Positions 40,751-52,500 of a stretch of 64,000 nucleotides of DNA are shown here, piece after piece. The stretch is from Planctomycetales bacterium 71-10 (GTDB lineage Bacteria > Planctomycetota > Planctomycetia > Isosphaerales > Isosphaeraceae): assembly GCA_001898385.1 (NCBI GenBank), contig MKTT01000079.1, positions 12,312 to 76,311 on the forward strand, in the 5' to 3' direction. A program made the position numbers and the translations under genes. Below the pieces are notes generated by a model, which had not been told where the DNA came from, did not search any database, and saw only the letters and a program-made list of their open reading frames with translations. Each line of letters starts with the position of its first letter. The first letter of the stretch is position 1.

Positions 40751-42355
40751 TCAGTGGACGCCCTTCTCCAGCAGCTTCTGGATCTTGTCCAGGTTGAACG
40801 AGCCGGGCGACTGGCTGGGCGGATATTCCTTCATGGACATGAGGAACTTCGCGGCCAGCTGCTGGATCGGGACGATGACGAACACGTGATCGATGAACCA
40901 GTCGTTGTAGGTGTTGGAGCTGTGCTGGGACTTCTCGAACGGGTCCCGTCGCAGGTTGAAGAGGAGGGGGACGCGCAGCTCGGTGAACGGCTCCCGCCAG
41001 ACGCCGAACGCCTGGCCGCGGTTCTCCAGGAAGGCGACCTTCCAGTCCCCCTGGCGCATGGCGACGACCTGGCCGTCGTCGTTGACGTAGATGAACTCCT
41101 TGCGCGGGGATTCCGCGACCTTCCCGCCCAGGTGGTCGAGCTGATTGTAGCCGTCGAGGTAGTTCCGGTAGTGGCGGCCGTTCAGGTCGACGCCGGCCTT
41201 GAGCTTCGCGACGATGTCGGGCTCGCCCGCGGCGGCGGCGAAGGTCGGGATCCAGTCCTCGTGCGAGACGACGCCGTTGAGGGTCGTGCCGGCGGGGAAG
41301 CGGCCGGGCCAGCGGACGAACGCGGGGACGCGGTAGGCACCCTCCCAGTTGGAGTTCTTCTCGCTGCGGAACGGCGTGGTGCCGGCGTCGGGCCAGGAGT
41401 TGTAGTGGGGGCCGTTGTCGGTCGAGTAGAGGACGATCGTGTTCTCCGCGAGGCCCAGGTCGTCCAGGGTCTTGAGCAACTCGCCGACGTGGGCGTCGTG
41501 CTCGACCATGCCGTCGTGGTACTCGTCGCCGGAGGGCCCGGCGAGCCCCGTGTGCTCGGCCTTGACGTGCGTCCGGAAGTGCATCCGGGTGGCGTTCCAC
41601 CAGCAGAAGAAGGGCTGGCCGGCCTTGTGCTGGCGGGCGATGTACTCCTTGGCGGCGGCCACGGTCTCGTCGTCGATCGTCTCCATCCGCTTCTTCGTCA
41701 GCGGGCCGGTGTTCTCGATCGTCTGCCCGCCCTTGCCGTCGGCCTTGCACTTGAGCACGCCGCGGGGGCCGAACCGCTCCAGGAACGTCTTGCCGTCGGG
41801 GAGCTTCATGTCCTTGGGATAGTCGCGGTTCTCCGGCTCCTCCTCGGCGTTGAGGTGGTAGAGGTTGCCGAAGAACTCGTCGAAGCCGTGCATCGTCGGC
41901 AGGTGCTCGTCCAGGTCGCCCTGGTGGTTCTTGCCGAACTGGCCGGTGGCGTAGCCGAGGCTCTTCATCACCGTCGCCATGGTGACGTCGGTCTTCTGCC
42001 ATCCTTCCTTCGCGCCGGGGAGGCCGACCTTGGTCATGCCGGTGCGGACCGGGACGTTGCCGCCGATGAATGCGGCGCGGCCGGCGGTGCAGCTCTGCTG
42101 GCCGTAGTAGTCGGTGAACGAGACCCCCTCGCGGGCGATGCGGTCGATGTTGGGCGTCTTGTAGCCCATCATCCCGCGGTTGTTGTGGCTGATGTTCCAG
42201 GTGCCGATGTCGTCGCCCCAGATCACCAGGACGTTCGGCTTGCCGGCGGCCTTCGGGGCCGCCTCGCCCTGGGCACGGGCCGACGAGGAGCAGAGTCCGA
42301 CGAGCAGGGCGAGCGCGATCGCGGCGCGGATTCGGGGGCGAGATCGCAGGAGCAT
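40751..42355 (-). CDS. exported sulfatase (formylglycine-dependent)
   Basis: A 534-residue sulfatase of the alkaline-phosphatase superfamily. Signal peptide: residues about 1-29 (IALALLVGLCSSSARAQ). The formylglycine motif is Cys89-Thr-Ala-Gly-Arg93 (QQSCTAGRAAF), so activity needs an anaerobic-type or FGE-type maturase encoded elsewhere. Metal ligands are visible in WGDDIG (Asp48-Asp49) and STDNGPHYN. The conserved histidine regions GKNHQGDLDE and YHDGMVEHD are also present. It hydrolyses a sulfate ester of an unknown substrate outside the cytoplasm; planctomycetes carry many such enzymes for sulfated polysaccharides. The ATG at 42353-42355 starts the signal peptide. It is followed by the HAD gene and is divergent from an AraC regulator. 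Confidence 0.9.
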   Translation of the reverse strand: MLLRSRPRIRAAIALALLVGLCSSSARAQGEAAPKAAGKPNVLVIWGDDIGTWNISHNNRGMMGYKTPNIDRIAREGVSFTDYYGQQSCTAGRAAFIGGNVPVRTGMTKVGLPGAKEGWQKTDVTMATVMKSLGYATGQFGKNHQGDLDEHLPTMHGFDEFFGNLYHLNAEEEPENRDYPKDMKLPDGKTFLERFGPRGVLKCKADGKGGQTIENTGPLTKKRMETIDDETVAAAKEYIARQHKAGQPFFCWWNATRMHFRTHVKAEHTGLAGPSGDEYHDGMVEHDAHVGELLKTLDDLGLAENTIVLYSTDNGPHYNSWPDAGTTPFRSEKNSNWEGAYRVPAFVRWPGRFPAGTTLNGVVSHEDWIPTFAAAAGEPDIVAKLKAGVDLNGRHYRNYLDGYNQLDHLGGKVAESPRKEFIYVNDDGQVVAMRQGDWKVAFLENRGQAFGVWREPFTELRVPLLFNLRRDPFEKSQHSSNTYNDWFIDHVFVIVPIQQLAAKFLMSMKEYPPSQSPGSFNLDKIQKLLEKGVH

Positions 42356-42548
42356 GGACTTGGAGCCTCGCGGTTCGATGGTCCCGGCCGCCTCGGAGGG
42401 GTGGCGGCCGTCGGGGAGGGGACGTGTGATGGGTGGATCGTAATGCGCCCGCCTGGCCCGGGGAAGGATGGGGCGATAGAGTATCCAAAACCGGCCAGCG
42501 TCGACGTCCGACGCGACGGCTCCGGCGCGGGATCGATGGGGGTGGTCC

Positions 42549-43499
42549 GTGGATCGACGTCGACCCCCGGCTGCGGTCGTCTCCGAGCGGCTGGACGACT
42601 TCGACCGCTTCGCCGCCGTCCACTCCGGCGAGGGCCTGCGGGTCGAGCAGCTCTCGGCCGGCCGGTTCGTCGGGGCGTATGCGTCGGTCCGGGGGGCGCT
42701 GATCCGGGCGACGACCCTGGAGTTCAACCAGGTGATCATGATCCGCGGACGGGCCACGCCGGGGCGGTTCGCCGTCTATGCGGTGTCCCCGCACAACGCC
42801 GACGGCCTGTGGCACGGGCGGCGGCTCGACCCCGGCCGGCTGGTCGTGCACGGGCCGGACTCGACGGCCGACCACCGCTCGGCGCGGGACTGCCGCCTGA
42901 CGGAGCTTTCCGTACAGGCCGAGGACCTGGCCCTCGCCGCGCTCGCGTTGCTGCGCGTCGACGTCGTGCGGGCCGCGGATCCTTGGAGGGTGATCGGCCC
43001 GCCGCCGGATGCCCTGGCCGCGATCGACCGGGCGACGCGCGTGATGCTGGCCCTGGGGGCCGACCCCGTCGTCCTGGCCTCCTCGGAGGGGAGGCAGGCC
43101 GAGGAGGATTGCCTCCGGATGTTCATCCGGGCGGCTTTCCCGGCGCGGGGGGGACCCGAGGCGCTGGACCTCCCCCTGGGCGGCCGGGCGGCGCTCGCCC
43201 GCCGGGCCGAGGAGCTGATACGGTCTCGGCTCCGCGACCCCGTCGGGATGATCGAGCTGTGCTCCGAGCTGGGGGCCGGCGAGCGGACGCTCCGGCGGGC
43301 CTGCCTGGAGCGCTGGGGGATGGGACCGATCGCGTATTACCGATCGCTCCGCCTGAACGCCGCCCGCGCGGAGCTGAAGGCCGGCGCGGCGTCGGTCTCG
43401 GAGGTCGCCCGGCGATGGGGCTTCCATCACCTGGGGAATTTCGCTGCCGACTACCGGCGGGCCTTCGGCGAGCGGCCCTCGCAGACCGCCCGCCGGTAG
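42549..43499 (+). CDS. AraC-family transcriptional regulator
   Basis: A 316-residue regulator. The C-terminal ~100 residues carry the AraC double helix-turn-helix: IELCSELGAGERTLRRACLE, then RWGMGPIAYYRSLRLNAAR, ELKAGAASVSEVARRWGFHH and NFAADYRRAFGERPS. The N-terminal 200 residues would be the ligand or dimer domain and show no family that I can name. A GTG start (42549-42551) is used. The gene is divergent from the sulfatase, with a 193-nt shared upstream region, so it is a reasonable candidate regulator of the sulfatase-HAD pair. It converges with the giant TPR gene, leaving 15 nt between stops. Confidence 0.85.
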   Translation: MDRRRPPAAVVSERLDDFDRFAAVHSGEGLRVEQLSAGRFVGAYASVRGALIRATTLEFNQVIMIRGRATPGRFAVYAVSPHNADGLWHGRRLDPGRLVVHGPDSTADHRSARDCRLTELSVQAEDLALAALALLRVDVVRAADPWRVIGPPPDALAAIDRATRVMLALGADPVVLASSEGRQAEEDCLRMFIRAAFPARGGPEALDLPLGGRAALARRAEELIRSRLRDPVGMIELCSELGAGERTLRRACLERWGMGPIAYYRSLRLNAARAELKAGAASVSEVARRWGFHHLGNFAADYRRAFGERPSQTARR

Positions 43500-43514
43500 C
43501 CGCGGATCGCGCGG

Positions 43515-46500
43515 TCAGGGCGCGGCGTCAACCTTCGGCGCGACCTCGGCCGGGAGCGAGCGGGGCCAGCGGCCGGCGTGGGAGACATTGCGGACGCGCG
43601 CCTCGGCCTCGTCGGCGTAGTGGAAGAGGCCGAACGTGCGCTGGTTCGTCGGCTCCAGCGCCCGCGAGACGACCTCGACGTCGTTGAGGCGGACGGTCGC
43701 GCGGTCGCCGGCGATCGCCACGACGACGCGGTTCCACTCCTTCTCCTTGAGCGGGAGCGAGGCCGGGCCGCGGCGGTCGTCGGGCTCGGCGGGGGCGGCG
43801 TTGCCCGGGTCGAGGCCGGTCCGTTCGAGCGCGTCGTCGGTCATCCAGTGGACCTTGACGCCGTCGGGCTCCAGCAGGAACGTCAGGCGGTCGAGCGCCG
43901 GGTGGGTCGCCGCCTTGCCGGGCTCGTAGAAGAACTCGTAAGAGACCTCGCCGTCCTCCGCCATCGGCCGGTTGTAGATCAGGACGCTCTCGCACTTCGA
44001 CCCCGGGTACGCCCCCGAGCGCCGGCCGACGATCTCGTCGCCGCGCTTGGACCAGTCGGACCCCTCCGCGCCGATCGACTCGCCGTAGTAGCCCGCGAGC
44101 CAGCCCGAGAGGTCGGGCGCGGCGGAGAGGTCGATCCGCTCGGGGACCGTGGGCGATCCGGTGATCCGCAGGTTGCGGACCCCGGCGGTCCCCGCCTGGT
44201 CGGCCTGGAGGGCCAGCCAGGGGCCGTGGCCCGGCGGCAGGTTGGTCTCCAGGATCTGGCGGCCGTTCACGAAAGCGGTGGCGCGGTCGCCGTGGACGAC
44301 CAGCCGGTAGGCGTACCAGTCGCCCGGGGGCTCCAGCGGGGGCGCGAGGTCGACCCCCGCCCACGGCCCGCCGACGGTGAACCGATCGACGTGCTTGAGG
44401 TCGTATCGGGGCGAGATCCCCAGGCCGCCGAACGTGACCCGGGCCTCGCGGAAGTCGAACGAGGTCAGCTCGCAATCGACCTGGAAGTCCCCGGCGAGCG
44501 GCGTGGCGAGGTAGAGGTAATCGTGGGCGTGGCCGGGGAGGTGGACGATGTCCGCGCCGCGCCGGATCCAGCGGGCGACGGGGAAGCCCAGGCCCCGCGT
44601 CTCGGCCGTGGCGAGCGACGACGAGGCCCACGGCGAGCCCGGCGCGTCGGCGGCCGGCGAGCCGGCGTCGGTCGAGGCCAGCAGGGCCCGCGAGCGCACG
44701 CCCTTGACCCGGCGCTTCCATCGGTCCTGGTCGTCCCTCGGCTGGGCGCGCGTCGCGAGGAGGTCCAGCAGGGGGAGGGCGGCCGGGACGGACGTCTTGC
44801 GGTCCACCGCGGCCGTCGCCGCGGCCAGCTCCGCCCACCGCGACCACTCGGGCTGGTCGGGCGCCGACGCCTCCAGCGGCGGCTTCAGCTCGCCGAGCGC
44901 GGCGTCGGCGGCCTTCGCGTCGCCGCGGACGACCGCGACGATCGCCTTAAGCGCGAGCTTGCCGCGGCGGGCGGCGTCGTCGTCGGCGGGCGCGGCGTCG
45001 ATCCGGGCGGCCAGCTCGTCGAGCTTGCCGGCCTCGGCCGCGGCCTCGGCCATCGCGATCGCCGGGACCCGGACCTTGCCGCCGGCGTGCGCCCGGGGGC
45101 CGTCCGAGTCGGCGGCGACCTTCGCCGGCGGCGCGGGGTCGGTGGTGGTCGTGTCTCCGGCCAGCCGGAAGACGGGGCGGCCGGGGGCGGGGAGGACCCA
45201 GTCGGCCAGGGCCTGATAGCGGGCCTCGGCGGCGAGCGGCGCGGCGGCCGCGATCTGGTCGTCGGCACCTCGGCTGTAGAACTCCTCGCCGATCAGTTCG
45301 TGGATCACGCGACGCTCGGCCTCGGGGCGATCCGGCGCGGGGGCGTGGAACGCGATCGCGGCGCGGTCGGCGTCCGAGAGCGACTCGGGCCAGCGGCCCT
45401 TGAGGACGACGTCGCGGACCTGCACCGAGGTTTTGTCCTTGTCGTGGTAGAGCCCGAACCGCAGGTCGTCTTGCGGCTTGACCGGGTGTTCGTAGACCGG
45501 GACGCCGTTCAGCTCCAGTGTCGCGGAGGCGTCGCCGATGGTCAGGGCGACCGCGTTCCAGTCGCCCGGCTTGAGCGGCAAGGGCCCGTCGCCGCGGCGA
45601 TGCTCGGGGACGTCGACCGCGTTGGCCGCCGAGAGGTCCGCGAGGTCGCCCGAGCCGGACGTCGTCCAGTGCAGCCGGACCCCGCCGGGCTCCAGCAGGA
45701 ACGCCGTCCGCCCGAGGGCCGGGTGGACCATGACCTCGCCCGGGTCGCAGTAGAAGGCGTAGCTCACGACGTCGCCCGGGCGGAGGGGCCGTTCGTAGGT
45801 CAACAGGCTCTGGGCGGCTTCCAGCGCGAGCGAGGAGGATCGGCTGCGGTAGTTGCCGTAGGGGTTGCGTGCGACCCCCGAGGTCGGGAGCTTCCGGCCC
45901 TGGAGCACGCCGTCCTTCGCCGACCAGTCGTAGTCCTCCGGGTCGGTCGAGGCTTCCGAGCGGCCGAATCGGAACGACTCCCCGAGCCGGGCGCGAGAGC
46001 CGGCCGGCCTCGGCTTCGGGCGGGGGAATATGGAGTCGTCGGAGATGGTGCTCGCCCAGCCGTCCATGCGGTCGCCGTCGACGAGCTTCACCTCGCGAGG
46101 GATCGTCGGGGACCCCTTCAGGGTGAAGTTCCGCCAGGCGGCGTGGTGGTCGCCGGCGGCCCCCAGGGTCAGCCAGGGGACGGTCGGGCTGGGGTCGGCG
46201 TCGTCCATCATCAGGTGACCGTTGAGGTAGAGCCTGTGCGACCCGGGCGCGACCTTGATCGTGACGCGGTCGAAGTTCTCGTAACGGGTGTGCTTCCAGG
46301 TCTCCCGGGCCCGCCCGTCGGAGCCGTCCGCCTCGGGGTCGTCGACCGTCGCCGGGATGGAGAGGAGCGTGGCGTAGGTGGCGAAGGCGTCGGCCGAGGC
46401 GCCGCGGAAGGCTTCGAAGGACAGCTCGAACTCGCCCGTCAGCGGGTAGTCGAACGCGAGCCGGTCGGCACCGGCGTCGGCGACGTGCGTCACGAGGCCG

Positions 46501-49500
46501 CCGTCGGCCGCCCAGATGGCCGTGGAGGGGCCGGAGCCGGGCCCGAAGGTGCGGAAGGGACGCCAGAGCGGGACGTCGATCGCCGCCGGGGCGCGGAGCG
46601 ACGGGGCGCCGCCGTCCTCGGCCTTCGCCGCGGCCAGGTCGAGCCGGAGGCGCCCGAGCGCCGAGGGATCCATGTAGCGCCGGGCCTGGCCTTCGAGCAC
46701 GCCGGCCAGGGCGAGGCCCGCGGCGCGGGCCTTCGGCTCAGGGCCCCGCAGGGCCTCGCGCATCGCGAGGTAGTCGGGCCAGGGGAACGTCCTGGCCTTC
46801 TGCCGGATGCGCCGCGACGGCTCCTCCGGGGGCGAGGCGTTCTCGCGGGCCAGCTCGGCGCGGCGCTCTTCCAGGCGGCCGGAAACCTCGTCGAACTTCC
46901 CGGCGGCCAGGGCGACCAACCGGTGCAGGTCCTCGGCGTTCTCCAGCTTCTGCTCGGCCGCGGCGCGGGACTCGGCCAGCAGCTCGTCGAGCTTGCCGGC
47001 CTCGGCGGCGGCGCGGATCAGGGCGGTCGCCGTGCTCGCGATCGGGTCGCGCGGGGCGTCGGCGACGGCGGGCGTCGCGAACGGCGGCGGGGGGCGGTCG
47101 GCGGTCGCCGCCGTCGTCAGGATCCGGACCAGCCGCCGCGATTCCGCGGGGAGCGTCCAGGTCTTGAGGGCCGCGTAGCGGTCGGCGGCCGGCGCGGCGG
47201 CGATCAGATCGAGCGTGCGGCCGAGCACGTCGCCGGAGTCGGGCTCGCCGCCGGAGTAGGACGGGGCGTCCAGGAACTTCCCGAGCTGGTCGAGGGCCCG
47301 GGACCAGTCGCCGACGCGGGCGTACTCGCCGGCCACGGTCTTGAGGTTGTTCTTCCGGATGTACAGGACGTAGTCGCCTCCGTAGTAGACGCCCGCGTCG
47401 CGCTCCATGGCCTCGGCGTAGGAGTCGAGCCGCTTGCGGGCGGCCTCGACGTCGCCGGCGGCGAAGTGCCGGCGCGCGATCATGAGCATCAGCGGGCCGG
47501 CGGGGTTGTTTTCCGGGTCGCCGCCGCCGCCGAACCCCTTGGCGCCGACCTCCATCACCTCCAGGGCCGGCTTGAGCGCCCCGGGCCGGTCCATCGCCGG
47601 CAGAGCGGCGTGCATCGCCAGGTCGGCCGAGGCGCGGAGCGTGTCCGTCTTCAGGCGTTCGAGGATCGCGGTAAGTGCGGCCGACAGGTCGGCGTCGCGG
47701 CCGTCGGCGATGGCGACCTGGGCCTTCAGGACCAGGGCCGGCATGGCGGCGGTCGGCTTCGACCCGCGGGCCTCGGCCTCGCGGATCAGCGCGTCGGCCT
47801 GGCCGGCGCGGACGGACCAGTCGGCGAGCAGGGCGCCGACGCTGCGGGCCCGGAGCCGCCCCCCGGCGCCGATCGGCTGCGCGTAGAGGAAGAGTTCGCC
47901 CGGCCGGGCCTCGGGCACCACGACGCCCAGCAGCGTGCGATAGACCAGGTCGGCCGGGGCCTTGTGCTTCGCCCAGGCAGGATCCAGCTCCAGGAACCGG
48001 GCGACCACGCGGGGCGTGATCGGATCCGGGGGCTCGACCGGCGCGCCGTTGCGGACGACCACGCGGGCGCGGCGGGCGCCGCCGGCCGGCTCCACGACCG
48101 CGGGCGGCCCCCCCTTGAGCGACTCGCGGACGGCCCGCGCGCTGAGGTCGAACATGCCGTTCTCTGCGGCGAGCTTCGCCACCTGCATGGCCTGTTCGAA
48201 CCGATCGATCGTCAGCAGCGGGACGCCGGCGCCCGCCGGCCGCGCCGGGACGAAGCCGACCGGGGGCGGGGCCGAGGGGGGGGCCGGGACGAGGGCGTCC
48301 TGCGGGCGGAACGAGATGGGGCGGACGGAGGCCGCGGGCGGGGCGACGGCCGGGGCCGCGGCGGGGTTGGGCTTCGCGGCCTCGGGCTTCTTCTTCGCGT
48401 CGCCGACGAGGATCGAGTCGAGCATGCGGCCCCAGGCGGCCTCGGCCGCCGCGCGGTCGCCGCGGCCGAGCGCCTGCTCGCCCTGCTCGCGGAGCATGGC
48501 CAGGGACCAGAGCGGGTCGGACTGCCGTCGCGCGGCCTCCAAGGCGGCCTCGGCCAGCTTGTCGCCGTCGGCCGCGAATGCGGGCGACTTGCGGCAGGCC
48601 CGGGCGACCAGCCAGAGCGGCACGCGCCGCATCGCCTCGTCGCGCTGGCGGGCGTTGGCCCGCGCCCCCGGCGCGAGCGGCTCCATCGGGGACTTCGCCA
48701 GGGCGTCGCCCAGCCGGTCCAGGGCCGGCCGGATCGCCTCGGCCTTGCCGCCGGCCAGGGCCGCGAGCGCGGCGGCGACGGCCGTCGTCACGTCGCCGGG
48801 CGCGGCCTTGAGGGCCTCCTCCAGCGGGGCGTCGAACGCCCGCAGGTCGTCTGGCGAGGCCGCGGCCGATTCGATCGACTCGGCGAACAGGCTGCGGACC
48901 GCCGCCCGGTCCAGCTCGCGCGGGTAGACCATCAGGACCAGGTCGACGCGCGGCTTTCCGCCGGCCTCGCCCTCGGCCTTGGGGGCGGCCAGGAAGGTCG
49001 ACGCGGCGCGGGCCAGGTCGTCCCCCTTCAGGCCCTTCAGCGCCTCGTCGAGCGACTCCCGCGCGGTCCGCAGCAGGGTCTCGCGGTCCGCGTAGTAGTT
49101 GGGGGCGTCCGGGGCGACGGCCTCGGCCCCGGCGCGGGCCTCGTTCAGGATCGGGGCGGCGTCGGAGGCGAACCCCAGGGCCAGCAGCTCGCGGCCGACG
49201 CTCGTCTGGGTCCCGACCCGCATCTGCTGCTGATAATCGTCGTCGTAGCCGGGCATGTCGCGGGGCTTCGCGAGGTCGAGGAGGATCCGCCTGGCGTCGT
49301 CCTTGCGGCCTTCGCGGGCGTACAGGGCCACCAGCCGCTTGAGCGGGCTGTACTCGTACTGGTCGATGATCCCCCCCGAGCCCGTCTCCAGGTCGGCCAG
49401 GCCGGACTCGTAGACGCGGACGGCCAGGTCGCGCGTCGGGCCGTACTTCTCCAGCTCGCAGCCCAGGACGTGCGGGGCGTAGCCGGGCAGGGGCTCGTCC

Positions 49501-52500
49501 TTGGCCTTCGCCAGGACCTCCTCCATCCTCTTGCGGGCCTCGTCGAACTTGCCGGCCCGGCAGTCGACGAGGGCGAGCAGCGCCTTGCCGGCGTTCCAGT
49601 CGGGGGCCTTCGCCAGGCCGGCCTCGATCTTCTTCGACAGGTCTTCGGCCCGGTTCTGGGCGGTGGCGATCTCCAGCAGGCGCGAGACCAGGCCCGTGAC
49701 CTGGCCGTTGCCCCTGAAGGAGACGCCGGTCTCGAAGGCGGCCCATTCGCCGTCGTTCGAGCCGACGCCCGGGTCGGGGACGGCGACCTCGACGGCGTAG
49801 TCGTACATCTCGGGGAGCTTCCAGATCTCGTCCTGATGGATGTAGTTCAGGAGGTTCGCCCGCTCGGCGGGGAAGGCGGCCCAGGCCCTGCGGAACAGCG
49901 GGACGACGCGGGACTTCTGGGTCTCGTCGTACGACATGTTCTGGATCATGTTCATGATCCCGCTGTAGTTGCCCATCGAGCGGAGGTCGGCCTCCTCCAT
50001 CATCTTCGACAGCGCGTCGGACTTGCCCGCAGCCTGGAACGCATTCATGATCTGGTAGTAGTTCCGGCCCAGGAGCGCGGGGTCTTTCTGGATCGCCGCC
50101 GTGTACTGCTCGACGGCGGCGTCGTTCTTCCCCTCCTGGGCGAACTGGACGGCGACCTGATAGCGGAGCGAGGCGTCGTCGGGCCGAAGTTCCAGGATCT
50201 TCATCAGCTCGGCGCGGGCCTCGTCGCGGCGGTTCGCGGCCTTGTAGTAGTCGGCGAGCGTCTGGTGGAGCTGCACCGAGTTGGGCGTGGCCGCGATCTG
50301 GTCCTTCGCCCGCTGGATCAGCTCGTCGAGCTTGCCCGAGCGGGCCAGGACCTGGATCGCCGCGGCGCGGGCCTGCTCGGGGTTGCTCGCCGCGGACGAG
50401 GACGACATGACGACCGTGCCGTACATGGCGTTGTTCGTCTTCGCCGGCGAAGACGTGCGCAGGATCTGCTGGGCGACCTGCACGGCGGCGTCGGTCTTCT
50501 GCTGCTGCTGATACTGGAGCATCAGGCCGACGAGCGACGCCGCCTTGTTGCCGGCGCGGCGGCGGGCGCGGCTGAGGACCGCCTCGCCCAGCTCGTTCAG
50601 GCCGAGCCGGCCCATCTGTCCGGCCAGGCGGACCTGGGTGTCGGTGTCGAGCCGCAGGCCGAACAGGCGCTCGGCGGCCTTGCGGGCGCGGTCGAGGTCG
50701 CCGGTGAGGATCGCCAGGCGGAGGGCCTGGTCCTCGCGGCGCTGGGTGGTGGCGTTGTCCAGCGGCTTGACGGCGTCGACGACGGCCAGGGCCTCGGCCG
50801 CATCCCCGCGCTGCTCCAGCAGCTCGGCCAGGACCAGGCGGAGGTCGGAGTCGGCCTTGGTGCGGTCGACGGCCTTCGTGAACTCGGCGACGGCCGCGTC
50901 CCTGTCGTCGTCCCACCAGAGGACGGAGCTGAGGGCCAGCCGCGCGATGACGGCGTCGACGTCCGACTCGGCCGCGTCGGCGAGCTTGCGCAGGTGGGCG
51001 GTCAGGTCGCTGGAGAGGTCGAGCTTCTTGTAGCCCTCGTACACGGTGCGCAGCAGGCTGATGGACTGGGCGTCGAGCCACTCGTTGGCGGTCGGGAAGG
51101 AGAGCTGGATCGAGTTGGTCGTGCGGCCCTTCCAGATCTGGACGTAGGATGAGGACGGGGACGAGGCCGGGCGCGAGCGGCCGGGGGGCCGTCGCTGGAT
51201 CGCGCGGCGGTTCGCGGCGAGCTGGTCGTCCAGCAGCCGCAGGGCGTCCTCGGGCTTCTTCTCCAGGAGCCGCAGCCCGGCCGCCTGGGCGCGGGCCCGC
51301 GAGGGGACGTAGCTGTACTGCGCCGGGTTGGTCGACGGCTGGAGCCGTTCCAGCTTGTCCGAGAGGGTCCGGATGGGGTCGACCTCGCCGCGCTGGCCGG
51401 CCAGGGCCAGGGCGGCCGTCACCGCGTCGATCTGATCCGCCGAGGCGACGGCCTCGGCGAAGAGGCGGTCGCCGTCGGCCTCGCGCTTGGCCCGTTTCAG
51501 CTCCGTCTGGACGTTCTGGAGGACGGCCTCCCGGACCAGTTCGGGGCGACGGCGGCGGAGGTCGTTATAGCAGGTGAGCAGGTGCTCAAGCTCCTCCGGG
51601 GGGAGCGGCGGCGTGCGGTCGACGTTCTCCTGCCCGGCCCGGGTGTAGACCCTCTGGCCGGTCCCCGCGCGGCGGTTGCCGACCGCGGTGAGGACGGCCC
51701 AGAGCGCCGAGGGGTCGGTGGGGGCGGCCTTGCTCAGATCCAGGGCGGCGCGGTAGACGTCCGGGTAGTCGAACCGGAGCTGACAGAGCCAGTACCAATC
51801 CCACAGGGCGTTGGGGTCGGCCGGCTTGCGGTCCTTGGCCTCGCGGAAGGCGGCGAGGGCCTGGTCCTCCTTGTGCTCCTTCATCGCCGCGGAGAACAGC
51901 CAGGCCAGGGCCGCGATCCGCGCCTGGCCGAAGTCCTGCGGCGACCACGTCGCGGACTGCGACCGGACGTAGGCGTCGCGGGCCTCGATGCCCGTGGCGA
52001 TGCGGACCTGATAGACCGCGTTGACGCGACCCTGGATCGGGGGCGCTTCGAGACGCTGCGTGGCGGAGGTCCGCGCGGCCGAGCCGGCCAGCTTGGGGTC
52101 GCGGGTGCGGGCCTTGACCTGGGCCGATTTCGCGTCGTCGGCCACGGCGCCGCGCAGGTCGAGTAGGGCGCGGAAGCGGGCGGCGGCCTCCTCGGGGCGC
52201 TTCAGGGCCATCAGGGCGACGCCTTGGCGGTAGACCGCCTCCCAGTCGCCCGGATCCTTGCGGACCAGGCCCTCGGCGACCTCCAGCGCGGCCTTCGCCC
52301 GGTCGTTGGACAGCAGGCTGTCGAGGGCCGCGAAGACCTTGTCGGGCTGGGCCTTGCCGGCGGCCAGCTTCGACCAGATGGCCTGCGCCTCCTCGATCTC
52401 GCCCATCCGGACGTGGAGGTTCGCCAGCTTCGCCAGGGCGTCGTCGGCGGGGGCCAGCTCGACGAGCTGCTTCTGGTATTTCACCGCGCCTTCGAAGTCC

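Noticed and set aside
43578..51152. A 2500-codon open frame opposite the giant TPR gene
   Set aside because: Repetitive Gly/Arg/Leu/Val composition mirrors the TPR codons. It has no start context or known domain.
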